Of a stretch of DNA of 64,000 nt, positions 50,928 to 58,148 are shown piece after piece; position 1 is the stretch's first letter, and every line of letters begins with the position of its first letter. Under the pieces are notes generated by a model, which worked only from the letters and a program-made list of their open reading frames with translations, searched no databases and was not told the origin of the DNA. The DNA comes from Pseudomonas orientalis (lineage in GTDB: Bacteria > Pseudomonadota > Gammaproteobacteria > Pseudomonadales > Pseudomonadaceae). A program made the translations under genes and the position numbers. The stretch covers positions 186,001 through 250,000 of the forward strand of contig NZ_JYLM01000007.1 of NCBI RefSeq assembly GCF_001439815.1. Reading direction: 5' to 3'.

Positions 50928-52498
50928 AAGAGGGTTTTCGCCAGGCCATGGCCTGGCTGCACACCTGGGCCGGGTTGATCTTCGGCTGGCTGCTGTTTGC
51001 GATTTTCCTGACCGGCACATTGGCCTATTTCAAGGACGAAATAACCCACTGGATGCAGCCCGAAGTTCAGGCCCATCCGCTGGACGACGCGCGCAGCCTG
51101 GCCGTGGCGCAAAGCTATCTGCAGCAACAGGCGCCCACGGCCGCGCGCTGGTTCATTACCTTGCCCACCCGCCGCGACCCCGGGCTGTCGGTGATGTGGC
51201 AAGACAAGGTCGACCCCGGCAAGCGCGGCAACTTCATCCAGAAAGTCCTCGACCCGGTCAGCGGCCAGGCGGTCCAGGCCCGCGAAAGCATGGGCGGTGA
51301 ATTCTTCTACCGCTTCCACTTCCAACTGCAGATGCCTTACCCATGGGGCCGCTGGCTGTCGACCCTCGCCGCCATGGTGATGTTCGTCGCGCTGATCACC
51401 GGCATCATTACCCACAAGAAAATCTTCAAGGACTTCTTCACCTTCCGCCCGCGCAAGGGCCAGCGCTCCTGGCTGGACGGGCACAATGCGGTGGGCGTGC
51501 TGGTACTGCCGTTTCACCTGATGATTACCTACAGCAGCCTGGTGATCTTCATGAGCATGGTGATGCCGGCGCCGATCGTGGCCTCCTATGGCAATGACAG
51601 TCGTGCCTTCTTCAATGAAGTGTTTCCCAATACCGATAATCCTCCGGCGCTCGGCCAGCCGGGCACATTGCTGCCGTTGTGGCCGATGTACCAGCAGGCG
51701 CGGCAGCAGTGGGCGGGTGGGCATGTCGGGCGCCTGGCGGTGAATAACCCGAGCGACGTCAACGCCTCGGTGAATGTGTTTCGCGCCGGGTCCGACAGCG
51801 TGGTGCATGATTTCGGCAGCACCGTTTCGTTCAACGGCACCACGGGGCAGGTGTTGCGGGTCAGTGGCGAGCCGTCCCTGCCGTCGGTTATCGGTGGCAG
51901 TTTCTACGGCTTGCACATGGGCCATTTCGCCGGTCCGGTGCTGCGCTGGCTGTATTTCATCTGCGGCCTGGCGGGCACGGCGATGATCGGCACAGGCCTG
52001 GTGATATGGCTGGGCAAGCGTCAGCTCAAGCACGCCAAAACCGGTGTGATGCCCTTTGAGCTGCGGCTGGTGGAGGTGTTGAACATCGCCAGCATGTCGG
52101 GGCTGATGATCGCCGTCGCGGCGTTTTTCTGGGCCAATCGATTGCTGCCGGTGGGCGTGGCCGAACGTTCCGACTGGGAAGTGCAGAGCTTCTTTATCGC
52201 CTGGGGGCTGAGCCTGGTGCATGCCATGCTGCGGCGCGGTCGGCAGGGCTGGGTCGAGCAATTGAGCCTGGGGGCGTTGCTGTTTGTGATCCTCCCACTG
52301 GTTAACGCCCTGACTACGCCGTATCACTTGGGTGCTTCGCTGATGAGCGGCGACTGGGCCATGGCCGGCTTCGACCTGACGTGCCTGGCCAGCGGCCTGT
52401 TCCTCGCATGGGCGGCCTGGAAGATGCAGCGCCGCGCCGCATTGCAGCCCAGGGCGGAACACGCACGTTCATTGATGTTCAAGCAGGAGGCCGGCTGA
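50924..52498 (+). CDS. PepSY-associated TM-helix protein (putative ferric-siderophore reductase)
   Basis: A 524-residue inner-membrane protein of the PepSY_TM / PiuB-like family. The N-terminal helix is WLHTWAGLIFGWLLFAIFLTGTLAYFKDEITHW, followed by a large periplasmic loop and further helices with His pairs (VALITGIITHKKIFKDFF, LPFHLMITYSSLVIFMSMV, LHMGHFAGPVLRWLYFICGLAG). Such His residues are thought to bind haem and move electrons for reductive iron release. It overlaps the DUF3649 gene and abuts the DUF3325 gene, forming a three-gene Fur-controlled unit. Confidence 0.88.
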   Translation: MKEGFRQAMAWLHTWAGLIFGWLLFAIFLTGTLAYFKDEITHWMQPEVQAHPLDDARSLAVAQSYLQQQAPTAARWFITLPTRRDPGLSVMWQDKVDPGKRGNFIQKVLDPVSGQAVQARESMGGEFFYRFHFQLQMPYPWGRWLSTLAAMVMFVALITGIITHKKIFKDFFTFRPRKGQRSWLDGHNAVGVLVLPFHLMITYSSLVIFMSMVMPAPIVASYGNDSRAFFNEVFPNTDNPPALGQPGTLLPLWPMYQQARQQWAGGHVGRLAVNNPSDVNASVNVFRAGSDSVVHDFGSTVSFNGTTGQVLRVSGEPSLPSVIGGSFYGLHMGHFAGPVLRWLYFICGLAGTAMIGTGLVIWLGKRQLKHAKTGVMPFELRLVEVLNIASMSGLMIAVAAFFWANRLLPVGVAERSDWEVQSFFIAWGLSLVHAMLRRGRQGWVEQLSLGALLFVILPLVNALTTPYHLGASLMSGDWAMAGFDLTCLASGLFLAWAAWKMQRRAALQPRAEHARSLMFKQEAG

Positions 52499-52825
52499 AT
52501 GCTGCTCTCCCTGCTGCTGTGCTACGCCGGGTTTACCGCGTTGTGCCTGTCGACTGACCGTCATCACGGCGAGCTGCTGCGCAGCAAACCCACGCCTGCA
52601 CGGCGTCTGGGGTTGCGTGCGCTCGGCTGGTTGCTGCTGACCCTGTCGATCTGGCCGGCGGTGGCCGCCACCGGTTGGAGCCAGGGCCTGGTGGAGTGGT
52701 GCGCGGTGTTGATGCTCAGCGCCTTGCTGCTCGTGCTGCTGTTGCCGTACCGGCCACGGCTGGCCCTGATCCTCGCGGGCGTCGGCCTGCTGGCAAGCCC
52801 CGTCGCGGCGTTTGGGCTTTTCTGA
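52499..52825 (+). CDS. DUF3325 small membrane protein, iron-uptake associated
   Basis: A 108-residue protein with three to four hydrophobic helices, starting MLLSLLLCYAGFTALCLSTDRHH, the family's typical opening. Its ATG follows the PepSY stop directly. The trio DUF3649-PepSY-DUF3325 is a recurrent Pseudomonas arrangement near FecI-type sigma factors. Biochemical role unknown. Confidence 0.82.
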   Translation: MLLSLLLCYAGFTALCLSTDRHHGELLRSKPTPARRLGLRALGWLLLTLSIWPAVAATGWSQGLVEWCAVLMLSALLLVLLLPYRPRLALILAGVGLLASPVAAFGLF

Positions 52826-52832
52826 GCGGCCC

Positions 52833-53411
52833 ATGATGATCAGCCCGCCGCCCGAACCCCAAGACAGTTCGCACCCGAACGCGGCCGGTGGGCGTGCGCA
52901 TTTCCTGCAGGTGTTCCTGTCCCAGCGTTCGCAGATGGAGGCCCTGGTCAGCCGCCGTGTCGGTTGCCGCGCCACGGCGGCTGACCTGGTGCAGGACCTG
53001 TTCCTGCGCTTCTGGCGCCGCCCGCTGGTGCAGGTCGAAGAACTCAGCACCTACCTGCTGCGCTGCGCCGGCAATATCGCCATCGACCATTTGCGCAGCG
53101 AAGGCGCCCGCGTGCGCAGCAATGAGGGCTGGTTGCCGGAGCAACAGGACAACCAGGCCTGCGAACCCCAGGCGGCCCTCGAGGCGGGCAATGACCTGCG
53201 ACATGTCGAAGCCGCCTTGCGCAGCCTGCCCGAGCGCACTCGGCAGATTTTCCTGCTCAACCGTATCCACGGGCGCAAATACGCAGAGATCGCCAAGGCC
53301 ATGGGCCTGTCCCAAAGCGCCGTGGAAAAACATATGATGCGCGCCCTGCAAGCCTGCAAGGCCAGCCTGTGCGAAACGCCGCCTCCACGTACGCCAGGGA
53401 AAGCACCGTGA
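52833..53411 (+). CDS. Second FecI-like ECF sigma factor
   Basis: A 192-residue ECF sigma factor with region 2 (FLQVFLSQRSQMEALVSRRVGCRATAADLVQDLFLRFWRRPL) and region 4 (ALRSLPERTRQIFLLNRIHGRKYAEIAKAMGLSQSAVEKHMMRAL). It has a Pro-rich N-terminus and a short basic Pro-rich tail. The start is placed at 52833, eight bases after the DUF3325 stop. It overlaps the following fecR-like gene (GTGA). No TonB receptor gene follows, so its target lies elsewhere. Confidence 0.88.
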   Translation: MMISPPPEPQDSSHPNAAGGRAHFLQVFLSQRSQMEALVSRRVGCRATAADLVQDLFLRFWRRPLVQVEELSTYLLRCAGNIAIDHLRSEGARVRSNEGWLPEQQDNQACEPQAALEAGNDLRHVEAALRSLPERTRQIFLLNRIHGRKYAEIAKAMGLSQSAVEKHMMRALQACKASLCETPPPRTPGKAP

Positions 53412-54385
53412 ACGTTACGCCCACACCCGCCCAGGAACAGGCCGCGCTCGACTGGCTGAGCCGGCTGCACGACCAGCCCGGCAGCGGTGATCAAGCCACC
53501 TTCAGCCGATGGCTGCGGGCCGACCCCGCCCATGTCGAAGCCTACGCCCGGGCCCAGGTGTTGTGGGAGTTGAGCGAAGTCCCGGCGCGCACCCTGGCTG
53601 ACGAGGACGCACAGGCCTTGCAGGGCTACCTCGATACGATGAGTCGTTCCGGGCGCTCGCATCTGGTGCGTGGGGTCGGCGCCCTGGCCATGGCGGCCTG
53701 CTTGTTGTTGATGGTGTCGATGGGCGCCGGTTGGCAGCCGTCGCGCTGGGTCGATGACCTGGGCGCCGATTACGTGACCGCGCCAGGGGAGGTGAGGACC
53801 GTCACCCTGGCCGATCAGTCTCACGTCACCCTCGACGCCGACAGCGCGATTGCCGTGGATTTCAGCCACGGTGAGCGGCATATCCAGTTGCGTCGCGGGG
53901 CCGGTTTTTTCCGCGTTGTCCACACCGGCCAGCCCTTCGTGGTCGAGGCGGGCGATGGAGAAGCGCGGGTGCTGGGCACGCAGTTCGAAGTGCGCCTGCA
54001 ACCGGCGGGCGCCCAGGTGACCGTGCTGTCCGGCCGGGTTGGCGTGACGCCATCCGGACAGGGCCCGCAGCAAATTCTGACGGCAGGCCAGCAAGTGGCC
54101 TACGCCGACGGCGTAGCCGAGCCGCTGCATTCGGTGGACAGCGAATCACGCCTGGCCTGGCGCGACGGTTGGCTCAATTACTACAAGGCGCCGCTGGCCG
54201 AGGTGGTCAGGGACCTTGCGCGGTATTACCCGGGCCGAATCCTCCTGCTCAATGCTGAAATGGGTGCCAGGCGCGTCAGCGGCAGCTTTCCAAGCAATGA
54301 CCCTGTCGCCGTGTTGAAGGCCTTGCAAGCGGTCCTCGACTTCGAACAGCACACGCTGCTGGGTAGCTTGATCGTGTTGCGCTAG
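53408..54385 (+). CDS. Second FecR-like anti-sigma factor
   Basis: A 325-residue FecR-type regulator. The N-terminal domain is AALDWLSRLHDQPGSGDQATFSRWLRADPAHVEAYARAQVLW. One membrane helix follows (GALAMAACLLLMVSMGAG), then the periplasmic FecR domain (GEVRTVTLADQSHVTLDADSAIAVDFSHGERHIQLRRGAGFF) and a C-terminal STN-like segment (LAEVVRDLARYYPGRILL). It uses the GTG overlapping the sigma gene's stop. It presumably pairs with that sigma factor and with a receptor encoded elsewhere, possibly the STN receptor at 14338. Confidence 0.88.
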   Translation: MNVTPTPAQEQAALDWLSRLHDQPGSGDQATFSRWLRADPAHVEAYARAQVLWELSEVPARTLADEDAQALQGYLDTMSRSGRSHLVRGVGALAMAACLLLMVSMGAGWQPSRWVDDLGADYVTAPGEVRTVTLADQSHVTLDADSAIAVDFSHGERHIQLRRGAGFFRVVHTGQPFVVEAGDGEARVLGTQFEVRLQPAGAQVTVLSGRVGVTPSGQGPQQILTAGQQVAYADGVAEPLHSVDSESRLAWRDGWLNYYKAPLAEVVRDLARYYPGRILLLNAEMGARRVSGSFPSNDPVAVLKALQAVLDFEQHTLLGSLIVLR

Positions 54386-54495
54386 GCGCACGGCGCCGTT
54401 CACCGAATCGTCATCGCAATCACCAGAATCTGTCACTAGAGGGTTACACGCGGCGAGGGTCTGGCTCGGAGCCAGTTTCTAAGGCCACCACAAAC

Positions 54496-54592
54496 CAAAT
54501 GTGGGAGGGGGCTTGCCCCCGATAGCAGTGTGTCAGTCAGCCTATCTGTAGCTGATACACCGCAATCGGGGGCAAGCCCCCTCCCACATTTG
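54496..54592. repeat. Type-1 REP pair (REPIN)
   Basis: Arms caaatgtgggagggggcttg and caagccccctcccacatttg with an inner dyad (gtgtcagtcag / ctgatacac). It lies between the convergent fecR-like and glutaredoxin-like genes. Confidence 0.87.
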
Positions 54593-54603
54593 ACCCCGGT
54601 GTT

Positions 54604-54966
54604 TCAGGGATTGGTTGACTTCAGGGCGGCCATGGTCGCATCCGGGTTGTAGTCGCGAATCAACGTGCCATTGACGTCCACAAACGGAATTCCACCACCA
54701 CCCAACGCTTCATAGGCCTTGCGCGCCTGGGCGTCCTTTTCGATATCCAGCGCCTGGTAAGGAATACCCTTCTGGTCCAGAAAGCGCCGGATCTGTTTGC
54801 AGTATCCGCACCAGTCAGTGAAATAAAGCACCACACGCGCCGAGCTGCGTACCTGCTCCGACACCACCTGGGACGGGTTGAACAGCCGCTCGACCTTGCC
54901 CCAGTTCTGAATCGCCACCACCACCAGCAACATCAGCAGGACTTTCTTCAAGACCCCGCCAAGCAT
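54604..54966 (-). CDS. Membrane-anchored glutaredoxin-like protein
   Basis: A 120-residue protein with an N-terminal hydrophobic anchor (VLKKVLLMLLVVVAIQNW) and a thioredoxin-fold domain carrying the redox motif C-G-Y-C in YFTDWCGYCKQIRRFL, cis-Pro in GGIPFVDV and a C-terminal DYNPD. It should reduce disulfides or mixed disulfides, probably in the periplasm or at the membrane. Its start overlaps the yejK stop by one base, so the genes are linked. Confidence 0.85.
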   Translation of the reverse strand: MLGGVLKKVLLMLLVVVAIQNWGKVERLFNPSQVVSEQVRSSARVVLYFTDWCGYCKQIRRFLDQKGIPYQALDIEKDAQARKAYEALGGGGIPFVDVNGTLIRDYNPDATMAALKSTNP

Positions 54967-55970
54967 CAGTTACGGCGCTTGAGCTGGTCGGTCAGCTGGG
55001 TCGGCAGGCCCTTGATGATCAAGGTGCCGGCGGCTTCGTCGTATTCGATCTTATCGCCCAGCAAGTGGGCCTCAAAGCTGATGGACAAGCCTTCGGCGCG
55101 GCCGGTGAAGCGGCGGAATTGGTTGAGGGTGCGTTTGTCGGCAGGGATTTCCGGCGACAGGCCGTAGTCCTTGTTGCGAATGTGGTCGTAGAACGCTTTA
55201 GGCCGATCTTCATCGATCAGACCGGACAGTTCTTCCAGGCCCATGGGCTCGCCGAGCTTGGCCTGGCTGCTGGCGTAGTCCACCAGAGTCTTGGTTTTCT
55301 CGCGGGCCGACTCGTCCGGCAAGTCTTCGCTTTCAACGAAGTCACTGAACGCCTTGAGCAGGGTGCGGGTTTCGCCCGGGCCGTCGACGCCTTCCTGGCA
55401 ACCGATGAAGTCGCGAAAGTACTCCGAGACCTTCTTGCCATTCTTGCCCTTGATAAACGAGATGTACTGTTTGGACTGCTTGTTGTTCTGCCATTCGGAC
55501 ACGTTGATCCGCGCGGCCAGGTGCAGTTGGCCCAGGTCCAGGTGGCGCGATGGGGTCACGTCCAGCTCGTCGGTCACCGCCACGCCTTCGCTGTGGTGCA
55601 GCAGGGCGATGGCCAGGTAGTCGGTCATGCCTTGCTGGTAGTGGGCGAACAGCACGTGACCGCCGGTGGACAGGTTGGACTCCTCCATCAGCTTCTGCAG
55701 ATGTTCCACCGCGGTACGGCTGAAGGTGGTGAAATCCTGACCACCGTCAAAGTATTCCTTCAACCAGCCGCTGAACGGGTGCGCGCCGGACTCGGCATGG
55801 AAGAAACCCCAGGCCTTGCCTTGTTTGGCGTTGTAGCTTTCGTTGAGGTCGGCAAGCATGTTCTCGATGGCGGCCGATTCGGACAGCTCCGAATCGCGGG
55901 CATGCAGAACTGCGGGTGTGCCGTCGGGTTTTTTGTCGATCAGGTGGACGATGCAATGACGGATCGGCAT
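54966..55970 (-). CDS. yejK: Nucleoid-associated protein YejK (NdpA)
   Basis: A 334-residue nucleoid protein. The family pattern is clear: MPIRHCIVHLIDKKPDGTPAVLHARDSELSES at the start, FAHYQQGMTDYLAIALLHHSEGVAV, INVSEWQNNKQSKQYISFIKGKNGKKVSEYFRDFIGCQEGVD, and SISFEAHLLGDKIEYD near the end. It is a spermidine-nucleoid protein in E. coli; its exact role is unclear. Confidence 0.93.
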   Translation of the reverse strand: MPIRHCIVHLIDKKPDGTPAVLHARDSELSESAAIENMLADLNESYNAKQGKAWGFFHAESGAHPFSGWLKEYFDGGQDFTTFSRTAVEHLQKLMEESNLSTGGHVLFAHYQQGMTDYLAIALLHHSEGVAVTDELDVTPSRHLDLGQLHLAARINVSEWQNNKQSKQYISFIKGKNGKKVSEYFRDFIGCQEGVDGPGETRTLLKAFSDFVESEDLPDESAREKTKTLVDYASSQAKLGEPMGLEELSGLIDEDRPKAFYDHIRNKDYGLSPEIPADKRTLNQFRRFTGRAEGLSISFEAHLLGDKIEYDEAAGTLIIKGLPTQLTDQLKRRN

Positions 55971-56367
55971 AGGCTTCTCGGCTGGTTGAAGGGGAGCGGT
56001 GAGCCTCCCCCAAAAAGTTGCCCAGTGTACCGCACCCGTTGGTCAAGACGCGCCTGGAGGGGCGTTTTGGATGTTCTCCCACCGTGCATATGGGTTTTTT
56101 TCACGGTTTAGAGCGATAAAGCTGACCAAATGGGTATGTTGAGGCGGATATTTCCCCGTCTCTGTGCTAGTTTTGCCCCGTCTTACGCCAAGTCTCGGCG
56201 TTAAGCGTGCATTCAGCATTTGTCAGGTCGAACCAATCCCCGTTTCAAGCATCTATAACCCCGTTCTCCAAAGGTTATAGCCGGGGCGCCAGGCCGACAC
56301 GGTCGGGCTCGACGGCTGACACTGCACTCTGCAATCCATATGAATTTGATAGGGAAGGAACACCACA
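55971..56367. promoter_or_regulatory. Divergent intergenic region between yejK and the HU gene
   Basis: The 397 bp hold no supported gene. At 56253-56280 an 8-bp stem ctataacc / ggttatag with a 12-base loop could form in a long HU leader. gggaagga just before 56368 is a strong ribosome site. Promoters for both genes must be here, but I did not fix their boxes. Confidence 0.5.
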
Positions 56368-56649
56368 ATGGCTTTGACTAAAGACCAACTGATCGCTGAT
56401 ATCGCTGAAGCTATCGACGCGCCGAAAACCACCGCGCGCGCAGCGCTGGACCAACTGGGCCAGATCGTTGCCGATCAGCTGGAAAACGGCGGCGAAATCA
56501 CTCTGCCAGGTATCGGCAAGCTGAAAGTTACCGAGCGTCCTGCCCGTACCGGCCGTAACCCTTCGACTGGCGCTGCCATCGAAATCGCTGCCAAGAAAGT
56601 TATCAAGCTGGTTGTGGCCAAAGGCCTGACCGACGCTGTTAACAAGTAA
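56368..56649 (+). CDS. HU-family DNA-binding protein
   Basis: A 93-residue histone-like protein that bends DNA. It matches HU throughout: MALTKDQLIADIAEAID, EITLPGIGKLKVTERPARTGRNPSTG (the DNA-embracing arm with the intercalating Pro) and the basic C-terminus. Codon use is strongly biased to common codons, as for an abundant protein. A strong terminator follows. Pseudomonas has several HU genes; I do not assign which. Confidence 0.93.
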   Translation: MALTKDQLIADIAEAIDAPKTTARAALDQLGQIVADQLENGGEITLPGIGKLKVTERPARTGRNPSTGAAIEIAAKKVIKLVVAKGLTDAVNK

Positions 56650-56657
56650 GACGCAGT

Positions 56658-56698
56658 AAAAAAAACCGTGCTCCGGAGTGATCCGGGCACGGTTTTTT
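56658..56698 (+). terminator. Intrinsic terminator of the HU gene
   Basis: A stem aaaccgtgctccgga / tccgggcacggttt with one bulge is followed by a T run, eight bases after the stop codon. Confidence 0.88.
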
Positions 56699-56722
56699 GT
56701 TGCCTGCGGTTTTGCGTCTTAC

Positions 56723-56822
56723 TGTAGGAGCGAGCTTGCTCGCGAAGAACCCACAAGCAGCGTGTTTATCCAGAATACACGCGTTATCGTTGGCGTCCTT
56801 CGCGAGCAAGCTCGCTCCTACA
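56723..56822. repeat. Type-2 REP pair (REPIN) after the HU gene
   Basis: Arms tgtaggagcgagcttgctcg and cgagcaagctcgctcctaca with a spacer containing the typical acacgcgttatcgttggcgt segment. Located between convergent HU and rlmF genes. Confidence 0.88.
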
Positions 56823-56831
56823 GGGTTGGAT

Positions 56832-57848
56832 TCAGCGCACCCAGCGCTGGCGCCAGATCTGCTGTTCGTTCTTGGTCTGGAAAGTCCAGGCGACGAAGCG
56901 GCTTTGCTTTTGCCCCTGGGACATTTCCACCACCTGGCTTTCCAGCACGCCGGCCTTTTTCAGCGCGGTCTCGATCGCGGGCAGGTTTGACGCTTTTGAC
57001 ACCAAGGTGCTGAACCACAGCACCTTGTGGGCAAAATGCGCGCTCTCGGCGATCAGTTGCGTCACGAAGCGGGCTTCGCCGCCCTCACACCACAGTTCGG
57101 CCGACTGGCCACCGAAGTTCAGCACCGGCAACTTGCGTTTCGGATCCGCCTTGCCCAAGGCACGCCACTTGCGCTCGCTGCCCTTGGTGGCTTCGTCCAT
57201 GGACGCGTGGAACGGCGGGTTGCACATGGTCAGGTCGAAACGCTCCGCAGGCTCCAGCAGCCCCAGCAGGATGTGCTTGGGGTTGGGCTGCTGGCGCAAC
57301 TGGATGACTTTGCTCAGGTCGTTGGACTGCACAATGGCCTTGGCGGCGGCCACGGCGATCGGGTCGACCTCCGAGCCCAGGAAGTTCCAGCGGTACTCCA
57401 TGTAGCCAATCAGCGGGTACACGCAGTTGGCGCCCATGCCGATATCCAGCACCTTGACGATGGAACCGCGCGGAATCTTGCCTTCGTTGGTGCTGGCCAG
57501 CAGGTCGGCGAGGAAGTGCACATAGTCGGCACGCCCCGGCACCGGCGGGCACAGGTAATCGGCCGGGATGTCCCAATGCTGGATGCCGTAGAACGACTTG
57601 AGCAACGCCCGGTTGAACACCCGCACCGCGTCCGGGCTGGCGAAATCGATGCTCTCTTTGCCATAGGGATTGATGATCACGAACTGCGCCAGTTCCGGCG
57701 TGGTCTTGATCAGCGCCTGGAAGTCGTAACGGCCTGTGTGGCGGTTGCGCGGATGCAGGGTAGCCTCTTTGCGTGGCGCGACGGGTTTGGCCGTGGCAGC
57801 GGTTTTAGGCTTCTTGCGCGGTGGTTTGGGTGTGCTGGGGGCGGTCAT
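56832..57848 (-). CDS. rlmF: 23S rRNA (adenine-1618-N6)-methyltransferase
   Basis: A 338-residue SAM-dependent methyltransferase that methylates A1618 of 23S rRNA. A basic Pro/Lys/Ala-rich tail of about 35 residues is followed by LHPRNRHTGRYDF. The SAM motif is VLDIGMGANCVYPLIG. The target-adenine motif is N-P-P-F in MCNPPFHASMDEA. It stands alone between REP elements. Confidence 0.93.
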   Translation of the reverse strand: MTAPSTPKPPRKKPKTAATAKPVAPRKEATLHPRNRHTGRYDFQALIKTTPELAQFVIINPYGKESIDFASPDAVRVFNRALLKSFYGIQHWDIPADYLCPPVPGRADYVHFLADLLASTNEGKIPRGSIVKVLDIGMGANCVYPLIGYMEYRWNFLGSEVDPIAVAAAKAIVQSNDLSKVIQLRQQPNPKHILLGLLEPAERFDLTMCNPPFHASMDEATKGSERKWRALGKADPKRKLPVLNFGGQSAELWCEGGEARFVTQLIAESAHFAHKVLWFSTLVSKASNLPAIETALKKAGVLESQVVEMSQGQKQSRFVAWTFQTKNEQQIWRQRWVR

Positions 57849-57909
57849 GTTGATTCTGGTGTTGGCTCAAAGTGGCGGGCATTGTCACACATCTTGAGCT
57901 CAACTCGTT

Positions 57910-58065
57910 CAAATGTGGGAGGGGGCTTGCCCTTTGTAGGAGCGAGCTTGCTCGCGAAGAACTCCCAGGTACCGCGTTTATTCAGAAAACACGCGTTATC
58001 GTTGACGTTTTTCGCGAGCAAGCTCGCTCCTACAGACGGCGGAGGGCAAGCCCCCTCCCACATTG
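57910..58065. repeat. Nested REP pairs: type-2 inside type-1
   Basis: Outer arms caaatgtgggagggggcttg (57910) and aagccccctcccacatt (ending about 58065) belong to type 1. Between them sits a complete type-2 pair at 57935-58034 (tgtaggagcgagcttgctcg ... cgagcaagctcgctcctaca). The usual type-1 spacer is gone. Confidence 0.85.
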
Positions 58066-58101
58066 ACTGCATTCCCAGCAGGACATCGGGAACGATCAGG
58101 C

Positions 58102-58134
58102 AAAAAAAAAGAGACCCGAAGGTCTCTTTTTTTT
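58102..58134 (-). terminator. Intrinsic terminator of valS
   Basis: A stem gagacc / ggtctc with flanking A9 and T8 runs, 15 bases past the valS stop on the minus strand. The symmetry would let it work in both directions. Confidence 0.88.
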
Positions 58135-58148
58135 ACGCGACTCAAGCC

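Noticed and set aside
50801..52462. A 553-codon open frame on the minus strand
   Set aside because: Shadow of the PepSY protein gene, His/Gln/Arg-rich low-complexity translation, no ribosome site.
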